From positions 1 to 5,608 of the forward strand of contig JAISMD010000021.1 in the NCBI GenBank assembly GCA_031276935.1: 5,608 nt of DNA, given 5' to 3'. Shown in pieces: positions 1 through 5,296 of the stretch (within the stretch, counting starts at the first letter, position 1; each line of letters starts with the position of its first letter). The notes under the pieces are model-generated. The model did not search any database and had not been told where the DNA came from. It saw only the letters and a list, made by a program, of their open reading frames with translations. The stretch is from Puniceicoccales bacterium. GTDB taxonomy: Bacteria; Verrucomicrobiota; Verrucomicrobiia; Opitutales; LL51. The translations under genes and the position numbers were made by a program.

Positions 1-548
1 CCCGCTTTATCATCGAAGGCCCGTCCGGTAACGTTGTGACTGCCATTAATGACAGTGGTTTCAGGGGTTTCATAGACAACGGGGTCGCCGATGCGTACTA
101 ATTTTTTCGCCTCTTTTTCCGATTTAGCGCCGATGTCGATCCATAGTTCATGTATTTTTTGTATCTTATTTTCTTCGTCATCGTCGAGGAGATGGATGGC
201 CCGTTTCCCCGTGATGCCTAGAATATCGCCATTTTGCGTTAAAATGCGGACCCGTCTTCCGGGGATAAGACTGCGATCGTGGCCACCGATTGTGTCGAAG
301 GACAGGAATCCTTTATCATCGATGTAGGTAATTGCAAAGCCCAATTCATCCATGTGACCGGAAAGCATAAGTGTAGGATTTTGCTCATTGGTTTTCAGTA
401 TGGCAAAGCGATTCCCGATGGTGTCTTTTCGGTATTCATCGACGGCGTTTTCCATGTGACGATCAATGACTTTTTGGGCTTCAAATTCGTAGCCGGACGG
501 CGAACGCGCTACCATTAATTCTTTCAAAAATTGAGGAATTTTTACCAT
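1..548 (-). CDS. M42 family metallo-aminopeptidase (glutamyl aminopeptidase/endoglucanase-type), N-terminal part
   Basis: This is the first 182 residues of a protein running off the left edge; the family is usually about 340-360 residues, so roughly half is visible. M42 enzymes are cytoplasmic, di-metal (Zn/Co) aminopeptidases that trim peptides and often form large tetrahedral (TET) particles. Seen in sequence: the opening LKELMVARSPSGYE resembles the usual substrate-side start of the family; SGHMDELGF at about 64-71 holds the first metal ligand His65 and catalytic Asp67; GRAFDDKA at about 175-182 holds the bridging-metal Asp pair. The stretch between them (IGGHD about 88, GITGKRAIHLL about 111, IDIGA about 137) matches the PDZ-like dimerisation/insert domain. 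The ATG at 548 is chosen because an in-frame stop lies at 594-596 and the N-terminus fits the family. No Shine-Dalgarno is visible before it. The C-terminal glutamate and histidine ligands lie outside the window. Family call is secure; peptide specificity is unknown. Confidence 0.93.
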   Translation of the reverse strand, partial: MVKIPQFLKELMVARSPSGYEFEAQKVIDRHMENAVDEYRKDTIGNRFAILKTNEQNPTLMLSGHMDELGFAITYIDDKGFLSFDTIGGHDRSLIPGRRVRILTQNGDILGITGKRAIHLLDDDEENKIQKIHELWIDIGAKSEKEAKKLVRIGDPVVYETPETTVINGSHNVTGRAFDDKA

Positions 549-558
549 AGTGACGTCG

Positions 559-586
559 AGTATGGAACAAGTTTTTGGAAAGTCCA
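559..586 (-). promoter_or_regulatory. Weak candidate sigma70-type promoter for the M42 peptidase gene
   Basis: Reading the minus strand, TGGACT (581-586) and CATACT (559-564) are separated by 16 bases; each matches 4 of 6 consensus positions. The -10 box ends 10 bases before the ATG, so a start of transcription at the normal distance would leave a leader of only a few bases. This agrees with the absence of a Shine-Dalgarno. The match is weak and could be chance. Confidence 0.25.
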
Positions 587-633
587 GATATTCCTAAACA
601 TTTTCTGCGGCAAAGGATAATGCCCCGTTAAAT

Positions 634-660
634 AAAAACACCCCCAGAAGAGGTGTTTTT
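634..660 (-). terminator. Rho-independent terminator downstream of ankyrin gene A
   Basis: A perfect 9-bp inverted repeat, AAAAACACC (634-642) with GGTGTTTTT (652-660), encloses a 9-base loop. On the minus strand the stem's closing arm runs into a T-rich stretch, 45 bases after the stop codon of the ankyrin gene at 705. On the plus strand it also ends in T's, so it could work in both directions, but no plus-strand gene ends here. It separates the ankyrin gene from the M42 gene transcribed next on the same strand. Confidence 0.75.
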
Positions 661-704
661 TATTTTGATTATTATTATTTTTTAACGCGTAGAAGGTTCT
701 CTTC

Positions 705-1280
705 TTAGTGCCGCAGGCGAGACTTTGTGCGGATTACTGGATTCTTGAGTGGTTGATCGGGTTGATCGATGAGTAATTCTCGGATTTGTTTGAATACTTC
801 CAGATCCTCGCTCCCGACGCTATTTGAAGCAAAACCTGCAGAGCAGACTATCTCGTTTTTAAGAGTTCCCTCCACTTTTGCGAGAGGGGTATCACCTCCT
901 CTATCCCTTATGTATTTATCGGCGCCTTTTTCTAATAAAAGCCGTATGTATGCCAGGTCTGGAGAAGGCGAACTTACTGCCGCATGCAATACGGTTTCGC
1001 CATAATTGTTTTGTGCATTAATATTGCCTCCATGGGAACGCAGCAGATCAATCATTTCTGCATTTTCTGCAAAGACAATGGAAGTGTCTCCGAGAAGCTT
1101 TTCCCTTTCGTTGGGATCAGCGCCTTGGGCTAACAATTCTCGCACCTTTGCGATATCGCCATCGCCTACCGCCTTATGGAGCTCGGGAAGCCTTCCCGCC
1201 TGAAGCTGTGAAAACACACCGACAAAACTACCCAATAAAACAACCTTAAGTAACTTTTTTATATTATAATTTTCATTCAT
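705..1280 (-). CDS. Ankyrin-repeat protein A with N-terminal signal peptide (191 aa)
   Basis: Ankyrin repeats are helix-turn-helix modules that bind other proteins; no catalytic domain is present and the partner is unknown. Residues 1-28 look like a Sec signal peptide: a charged start (MNENYNIKK), a hydrophobic core (LLKVVLLGSFVGVF) and a likely cut after SQLQA. Repeats follow at about 31-60 (LHKAVGDGDIAKVRELLAQGADPN), 61-90 (degenerate, lacking TPLH, but with LLRSHGGNINAQ), 91-126 (GETVLHAAV, then LLLEKGADKYIRD) and a partial repeat from 127 (GGDTPLA). The last 55 residues are not clearly ankyrin and end in a basic tail (RTKSRLRH). The ATG is supported by GAAAGGA at 1287-1293, about 6 bases upstream. 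A terminator at 634-660 follows. It belongs with the two ankyrin genes at 1439-2224 and 3045-3671, but is clearly diverged from them. Export to the periplasm or beyond is inferred from the signal peptide only. Confidence 0.88.
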   Translation of the reverse strand: MNENYNIKKLLKVVLLGSFVGVFSQLQAGRLPELHKAVGDGDIAKVRELLAQGADPNEREKLLGDTSIVFAENAEMIDLLRSHGGNINAQNNYGETVLHAAVSSPSPDLAYIRLLLEKGADKYIRDRGGDTPLAKVEGTLKNEIVCSAGFASNSVGSEDLEVFKQIRELLIDQPDQPLKNPVIRTKSRLRH

Positions 1281-1344
1281 ATTTAATCCTTTCTTATATT
1301 ATTTCATGCACTTTACACAAAATATGAATGCCATACTAATTTCA

Positions 1345-1393
1345 CTTGTTAAATTGTAAATAATATTTTTAGAATATTTTAAAATTTAACAAG
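1345..1393. repeat. Perfect 11-bp inverted repeat in the spacer between ankyrin genes A and B
   Basis: CTTGTTAAATT (1345-1355) is exactly complementary to AATTTAACAAG (1383-1393) across a 27-base AT-rich centre, in which four more bases (1357-1360 with 1378-1381) can pair after one mismatch. It lies 46 bases past the stop of ankyrin gene B and 65 bases before the start of ankyrin gene A, both on the minus strand. No T-run follows it on either strand, so it is not a standard intrinsic terminator. It could be an operator pair, an mRNA stem or a processing site; its role is unknown. Confidence 0.6.
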
Positions 1394-1438
1394 CGACGAT
1401 GGTTCTTGGGCAAATGGAATTTTTTTTGGAATCTAATT

Positions 1439-2224
1439 TTAGTGTGAAGCGGAGCTGGTTTGTTGTTGTTCCAGGAGATTTACAATGGCTTGGACCGTAG
1501 AATCATTCGGTCGTTGGGCTGCGATTTCCTTGGCTACGGCCAAAGGTGTAGCACCGGAATCGTCCTGCACATTGACATCGGCCCCCATTTTGACGAGGAG
1601 TTCTACGATCTCAAAGTTGTCGCTGTATATGGTTGCATAGTGTAAAGGAGTCCAGAGGGCGTTATCCTTTGCGTTGATGTCTGCCCCATGCCTGATTAAA
1701 AATTTTACAATACCCAAATCTCGACCTCCACCGTTGTTGCTCACAGCCCAATGAAGTGGCACGATTCCCTCATGATCTCGCGCATTAACGTATGCTCCTC
1801 GACGGAGTAGGCAGCGCGCTAATTTAAGTTTTCTTTCATTGGCGACCCAGTGTAATAACGTACGGCCCATATTGTCCCGCGTATTTACGTCCACACCGAA
1901 AAAAATTAAATGGAAAGCTGTGGAGAAAAACCATTCCCTTATCCTACTTTCTTGGACGAAACATGTTTCCATCCTTTCCAATAAAAGGGAAAAAATCTTC
2001 TCCGAATTGTCAACCGTTATACCGGCAAAGCGATCGACTATTTGAGGGTTTACGGATTGTTCTTCCGCGGTTTCTTGGCTGTCGCTTGCGACACTAATTT
2101 CTTGCTGGCCGCATGGTGCGTGACTTGCCACTTTCGGTTTATGGGCGTTGAGGGAATGTCCTAAAAATTCCATACCCAACACAATCCCAATTAATATTTT
2201 CCTCAGAAAAATTGTATTATTCAT
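1439..2224 (-). CDS. Ankyrin-repeat protein B with N-terminal signal peptide (261 aa)
   Basis: A predicted exported protein-binding protein with no enzyme domain. Residues 1-27 form a signal peptide (Arg8/Lys9, then ILIGIVLGMEFLG, likely cut after HSLNA). Residues 28-65 are a polar linker rich in Ser, Glu and Gln. An irregular helical stretch (about 70-117, ending FFGVDVNTRD) looks like a degenerate first repeat. It is followed by three good ankyrin repeats at about 118-150 (GRTLLHWVA, LLRRGAYVNARD), 151-187 (GIVPLHWAV, LIRHGADINAKD) and 188-221 (WTPLHYATI, LVKMGADVNVQD), and a capping repeat at 222-252 (GATPLAVAKE). The second repeat has a few extra residues (NNGGGRDLG). AGGAG at 2239-2243 is the nearest Shine-Dalgarno but sits 14 bases from the ATG, which is long; no better in-frame start was found upstream. 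No convincing promoter or terminator of its own was found. The host or bacterial target is unknown. Confidence 0.88.
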   Translation of the reverse strand: MNNTIFLRKILIGIVLGMEFLGHSLNAHKPKVASHAPCGQQEISVASDSQETAEEQSVNPQIVDRFAGITVDNSEKIFSLLLERMETCFVQESRIREWFFSTAFHLIFFGVDVNTRDNMGRTLLHWVANERKLKLARCLLRRGAYVNARDHEGIVPLHWAVSNNGGGRDLGIVKFLIRHGADINAKDNALWTPLHYATIYSDNFEIVELLVKMGADVNVQDDSGATPLAVAKEIAAQRPNDSTVQAIVNLLEQQQTSSASH

Positions 2225-2372
2225 ATAATATTTACTTTCTCCTACACAAAGAACAATATCGAGTCAAGTGTTTTTTTAAAGTAAAAAACGCTGGGGATGC
2301 AAAAATGATTTTTCTGAAAAAAGTTCTTCCAAAAAAACTTGAATGCAAAGATAGTCTATTTACCATGGGACA
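2225..2372. promoter_or_regulatory. Divergent intergenic region between ankyrin gene B and the hydrolase gene, rich in A/T tracts
   Basis: These 148 bases must hold the 5' control signals for both the leftward ankyrin gene and the rightward hydrolase gene. They contain six runs of five to seven A or T (2271-2277, 2283-2288, 2301-2305, 2309-2313, 2317-2322, 2331-2337). A 9-bp imperfect inverted repeat spans 2268-2291 (GTG plus T's with A's plus CGC). A TTGACT hexamer on the minus strand (about 2262-2267) has no good -10 partner at 16-18 bases. I could not assign a confident promoter for either gene. Confidence 0.35.
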
Positions 2373-3029
2373 GTGAATATTTATCAGCAGGGAAATATCG
2401 CCGTAGACACTTATTCTCTGGGCGATTTGAGAACTAATATAGCCATCGTTGCCCATGGGGAAGAAGCCATTGTCATCGACGCACCTTTGGGAACCGCAAA
2501 GATGATTTTCGATGAAATCGATGGCAGAAAATTACGGCTCCGTTATTTACTTATTACCCATAATCATTGGGATCATTCGGGCGATGCATCTTTTTTTGCC
2601 GAGCGAAATATTCCCATTTTTGCTCAGGAACGGGATTGCTACCTCATCGCACACCCGGAGGATTACGACATTTTCATGGAACCGGATTTACACATTAAAC
2701 CCTGTACCGTTGATTATCCCTTGGGGGATGGGGAAAACCTATCCCTTTGCGGTTTAGATATCCAAACGCGATGGATTCCGGGGCATACATCCGGTGGAGC
2801 GGCCTACTATTTCAGGGATCTTGCCATTTGTTTTGTCGGTGATACGCTTTTTGCGAAGACCGTGGGGCGTTCGGATTTACCGGGCGGAGACAAACATGCT
2901 CTTTTTGAAAGTATTCGGGAAAAATTATATTCGTTACCCGATGAAACCGTAGTCGTTCCCGGCCACGGTTATCTCACAACGATTGGTGCGGAAAAATACG
3001 GTAATCCCTACGTCCGCCCCAAAAAATAA
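2373..3029 (+). CDS. MBL-fold metallo-hydrolase, glyoxalase-II/YcbL-like (218 aa)
   Basis: A stand-alone metallo-beta-lactamase-fold hydrolase of the group that includes glyoxalase II and YcbL, which use a di-metal centre to split thioesters such as S-lactoylglutathione; the actual substrate here cannot be told. All metal ligands are present: the HxHxDH motif THNHWDH (His63, His65, Asp67, His68), His138 in PGHTSGG, Asp157 in VGDTLF and His198 in VPGHG. The C-terminal PGHGYLTTIGAEKYGNP is the usual YcbL-type ending, and 218 residues is the normal length, shorter than two-domain glyoxalase II. No signal peptide, so cytoplasmic. The start is GTG at 2373: an in-frame stop sits at 2352-2354 and no in-frame ATG lies between. 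An out-of-frame ATG at 2365 encodes only three codons (MGQ) and stops across the GTG. No clear Shine-Dalgarno. It is the only plus-strand gene here and ends 15 bp from the convergent ankyrin gene C. Confidence 0.93.
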   Translation: MNIYQQGNIAVDTYSLGDLRTNIAIVAHGEEAIVIDAPLGTAKMIFDEIDGRKLRLRYLLITHNHWDHSGDASFFAERNIPIFAQERDCYLIAHPEDYDIFMEPDLHIKPCTVDYPLGDGENLSLCGLDIQTRWIPGHTSGGAAYYFRDLAICFVGDTLFAKTVGRSDLPGGDKHALFESIREKLYSLPDETVVVPGHGYLTTIGAEKYGNPYVRPKK

Positions 3030-3044
3030 ACATTTCCCTTTGAT

Positions 3045-3671
3045 TCAGTGTGCCTGTGCTTTTTTCAGTAGATCTTGAATGTCGAGCAAAGCGTATATTG
3101 TGTCTATTTCTTCCTCCGAAAAAGGTGTCCCGAACGTGGCCGCATAGAACTTCAGATCCCGCGATCGCAGTATATCCCTAAGGTCTTCTTCGGCCAATTG
3201 CAATGGCGTTAATCCATAGTTGTCTTTCGCGTTTACTTCGATTCCCGGTTGTTCAAGTAAGAGTTTAACTGCTTCCCGGTTGGCCTTATGGGCGGCCCAA
3301 TGTAGGGGTGTCCATTGGCTCTCCGCGTCTGCCGTATTGGGATTGGCTCCGTGCTCGAGTAAAATAGACACGAATTCCACGGGTGCATCGATGAGGGCAT
3401 AATGCAATGGCGTATACCCATTCGCATCGATTTTATCTACGGGAGATCCTTTCTTTAGTAGATGTAACAATTGGTCCTTATTTTTTTCCATAATGGCGAC
3501 ACACAATGGCGGTGCTTTTATTACTTGCCTATCGGAATTCTCCGTTCCCGCAAGGGTGGCATCCGATGGGGTATACGCTCCCATTAGTTGCGCATTGGCC
3601 ATTAGGAAACATCCCATGGCGATATTCTTAATATTTTTTTTATTGATATATTTCATAATATTCCCATTCAT
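3045..3671 (-). CDS. Ankyrin-repeat protein C with N-terminal signal peptide (208 aa)
   Basis: Third ankyrin gene of the cluster; a probable exported protein-binding protein with no enzyme motif. The N-terminus has a Lys-rich stretch (about 7-15), a hydrophobic core (IAMGCFLMANAQLMG) and a likely cut after Ala27 or Ala32. Repeats: about 53-82 (PLCVAIMEKNKDQLLHLLKKGSPVD), 83-115 (GYTPLHYAL, LLEHGANPNTAD), 116-150 (WTPLHWAAH, LLEQPGIEVNAKD) and a partial one from 151 (GLTPLQLAEED). The C-terminal 45 residues are predicted helical and acidic and not obviously ankyrin. Start choice: ATG 3671 has AGGGAA (3681-3686) 9 bases upstream. Met6 (3654-3656), preceded by GGGA, would give a more compact signal peptide and is a real alternative. 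A good promoter candidate lies at 3703-3731. The WTPLHWAA and VNAKD units resemble protein B most. The gene ends 15 bp from the stop of the opposing hydrolase gene, with no terminator hairpin between. Confidence 0.88.
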   Translation of the reverse strand: MNGNIMKYINKKNIKNIAMGCFLMANAQLMGAYTPSDATLAGTENSDRQVIKAPPLCVAIMEKNKDQLLHLLKKGSPVDKIDANGYTPLHYALIDAPVEFVSILLEHGANPNTADAESQWTPLHWAAHKANREAVKLLLEQPGIEVNAKDNYGLTPLQLAEEDLRDILRSRDLKFYAATFGTPFSEEEIDTIYALLDIQDLLKKAQAH

Positions 3672-3702
3672 TTTACGCTTTTCCCTGTTAAATTAAAGTT
3701 AC

Positions 3703-3731
3703 GTTATAATTTTCTGAAGGAAATTCGTTAA
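3703..3731 (-). promoter_or_regulatory. Candidate sigma70-type promoter for ankyrin gene C
   Basis: On the minus strand TTAACG (3726-3731, 4 of 6 matches) and TATAAC (3703-3708, 5 of 6) are spaced 17 bases apart. Transcription would start near 3696, giving a leader of about 25 bases that contains the Shine-Dalgarno AGGGAA. A second possibility further upstream pairs a perfect TTGACA (3758-3763) with a poor TAGCTT (3736-3741) at 16 bases. Confidence 0.5.
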
Positions 3732-3858
3732 AAAAAAGCTAAGATTCCCCCTGGAAATGTCAATAAAATTAAAATATTATTTTTGTTATTTATGTACGGT
3801 GATGGGTCTGATTTTAGTTTCTAGGCTGGGAATACAACATTCCGTTGAATCGGGGAAG

Positions 3859-5154
3859 CTATTGCCGTTTCCGTTCCTTTTTAAGAATTTGTAATGCGCG
3901 GTAGCGTTCGGCGAGAATTTTTTCGGTACCGGATTCTTGCGGTATGTAAAAAGTTTTGGGTGTCAACATGTATTCCTGACCGGATATATTTTGATCGAAA
4001 TCGTGGCTGTAGTTGTAGAATTTTCCGTGTTGTAATCGCTTCGCAGCGGCACCATGGGCATCCCGTAGCCAGACCGGTACCGCTTCTTTCCCGTGCTTTT
4101 TAATGAATGCCGTAGCTTCGTTGATGGCGAGGTAGGTGGAATTGCTTTTGGGCGCCAGTGCACAGAATACGGTTGCATGGGCTAAATTTAAGCGACATTC
4201 CGGTAGGCCGATGCGTTCACAGGCGTCGAAACAGGCGTTGGCTAACGTCAAAGCCCTGGAGTCCGCTAAACCAATATCCTCGGAGGCGAGAATTACTAAA
4301 CGCCGGGCAATGAATCGGGGATCCTCTCCCCCCTCCAACATTACCGCTAACCAATAAATGGCAGCGTCGGGATCGCAACCCCGCATGCTTTTAATGTATG
4401 CAGAAATGGCATTATAATGTTCATCCTCATCGGCATCGTAGGTTAATTGCTGTTTGAATAGAAATTTACTGGCCCGTTCCTCCGTGATCCGAGTCCCGGA
4501 AGGTACGTTGAGGACTACGGCTTCCAGTGCATTTAACGCTCGCCGCGAATCGCCATTACTCTGTTCTCCGATGAGTTGTAATGCATCCGCTTCCAGCGTA
4601 CATTCCGTCGCCCCCAATCCCCGTTCTCTATCACGGAGCGCATTCTTCAAAATAGCCACAATGGCATCCACGGAGAGGGGTTCGAGTTCGATCAATTGGC
4701 AGCGACTGAGAAGGGGATTAATGACGTAGAATCCCGGATTATGGGTCGTGGCACCGATGAGTTGGATTCGCCCCGATTCCACCGCAGGGAGCAGAAGATC
4801 CTGTTGGGAACGGTTGAAGCGGTGAATTTCGTCAATGAATACGATGGTTGGTACCATTAATTCCCGCTGAGTTCCCTTTAAAATTTCCCGTAATTCACTG
4901 ACATTGGATAGAACGGCATTAATTTTTACGAAGGGTCGATTTTCCTCTCGGGCGATTGCTTCGGCGATGGATGTTTTCCCGCTTCCGGGCGGCCCGTATA
5001 GAATAATACTCCCCAGGGTCTGCCTCCGGACAAGGTCGACAAAGGGGGATTTCATAATCTGTTCCTGCCCTATAATTTCGTCGAGGTTACGGGGGCGCAT
5101 GCGTAGGGCGAGTGGTTCCATACTGGTACGTCCCATTTCAAAGAGTTCCGCCAT
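3859..5154 (-). CDS. rarA: RarA/MgsA-type AAA+ ATPase, replication-associated recombination protein A (431 aa)
   Basis: RarA (MgsA, relative of yeast Mgs1 and human WRNIP1) is a cytoplasmic DNA-dependent ATPase that acts at stalled replication forks with SSB and the clamp-loader machinery. Visible in order: the N-terminal PLALRMRPRNLDEIIGQ segment (14-30), Walker A GPPGSGKT (54-61), Walker B IVFIDEIH (104-111), a sensor-1 region GATTHNP (134-140), where the better-known RarA proteins have GATTENP, an arginine finger near Arg151 (LLSRC), and sensor 2 GDSRRALN (201-208). The MgsA C-terminal tetramerisation region follows, with RGCDPDAAIYWLAVMLEGGEDP (258-279, split here as one conserved block) and ARRLVILASEDIGLAD (283-298). 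Length is normal for the family, so the gene looks intact. The ATG at 5154 is fixed by an in-frame stop at 5164-5166 and by the family-like MAELF start. There is no Shine-Dalgarno; the promoter at 5163-5192 suggests a leaderless message. No clear terminator was found in the 187 bp before ankyrin gene C. Confidence 0.96.
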   Translation of the reverse strand: MAELFEMGRTSMEPLALRMRPRNLDEIIGQEQIMKSPFVDLVRRQTLGSIILYGPPGSGKTSIAEAIAREENRPFVKINAVLSNVSELREILKGTQRELMVPTIVFIDEIHRFNRSQQDLLLPAVESGRIQLIGATTHNPGFYVINPLLSRCQLIELEPLSVDAIVAILKNALRDRERGLGATECTLEADALQLIGEQSNGDSRRALNALEAVVLNVPSGTRITEERASKFLFKQQLTYDADEDEHYNAISAYIKSMRGCDPDAAIYWLAVMLEGGEDPRFIARRLVILASEDIGLADSRALTLANACFDACERIGLPECRLNLAHATVFCALAPKSNSTYLAINEATAFIKKHGKEAVPVWLRDAHGAAAKRLQHGKFYNYSHDFDQNISGQEYMLTPKTFYIPQESGTEKILAERYRALQILKKERKRQ

Positions 5155-5162
5155 GGAAGGAA

Positions 5163-5192
5163 ATTATGTATGAACATCTTCGTCCTTGTAAA
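5163..5192 (-). promoter_or_regulatory. Candidate rarA promoter implying a leaderless mRNA
   Basis: On the minus strand TTTACA (5187-5192, 5 of 6) and CATAAT (5163-5168, 5 of 6) are 18 bases apart. Only eight bases, TTCCTTCC, separate the -10 box from the ATG at 5154. A normal start site six to eight bases after the -10 box would therefore fall within about three bases of the ATG. The pyrimidine-only gap cannot act as a Shine-Dalgarno, which supports leaderless translation. Confidence 0.5.
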
Positions 5193-5277
5193 CGGTAGAG
5201 TTTGCCATCCAAAATTAAAATTAATTTCGTTACGACCGTGGAAATTTTCTGTATGTAAAACTAAAATTGTACAAGGA
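5183..5277. repeat. Separated 8-bp inverted repeat in the rarA upstream region
   Basis: TCCTTGTA (5183-5190) and its complement TACAAGGA (5270-5277) are 79 bases apart; the first overlaps the candidate rarA -35 box and the second overlaps the palindrome TTGTACAA (5267-5274). This could be a pair of operator half-sites, but eight bases is short and chance is a fair explanation. Confidence 0.25.
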
Positions 5278-5296
5278 TGAATCGCTCTAGATTGCT

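Noticed and set aside
91..518. Two overlapping plus-strand open frames
   Set aside because: They are antisense to the M42 peptidase, which keeps family motifs throughout; no independent coding signal was seen.
2268..2291. Hairpin of T's and A's in the divergent region considered as a terminator
   Set aside because: No gene ends into it from either side, the stem is nearly all A-T, and there is no T-run after it.
3609..3620. Possible lipobox (AMGC) in ankyrin protein C
   Set aside because: The residue at -3 is Ala and at -2 is Met, and no hydrophobic core precedes the Cys, so a lipoprotein signal is unlikely.
3829..3843. Small hairpin GGAAT-acaac-ATTCC just past the rarA stop
   Set aside because: The stem has only five pairs and no T-run follows on the minus strand, so it does not make a credible terminator.
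4454..4729. Plus-strand open frame of 91 codons inside rarA, and similar ones at 4904-5173 and 4136-4357
   Set aside because: They lie antisense to the strongly conserved RarA protein, show no recognisable domain or ribosome site, and are explained by the reverse strand of a real gene.
4738..4758. His in place of the usual Glu in the RarA sensor-1 motif (GATTHNP)
   Set aside because: The surrounding motif and all other ATPase residues are intact, and I recall the His form in other RarA-like proteins, so it is probably lineage variation and not a defect.
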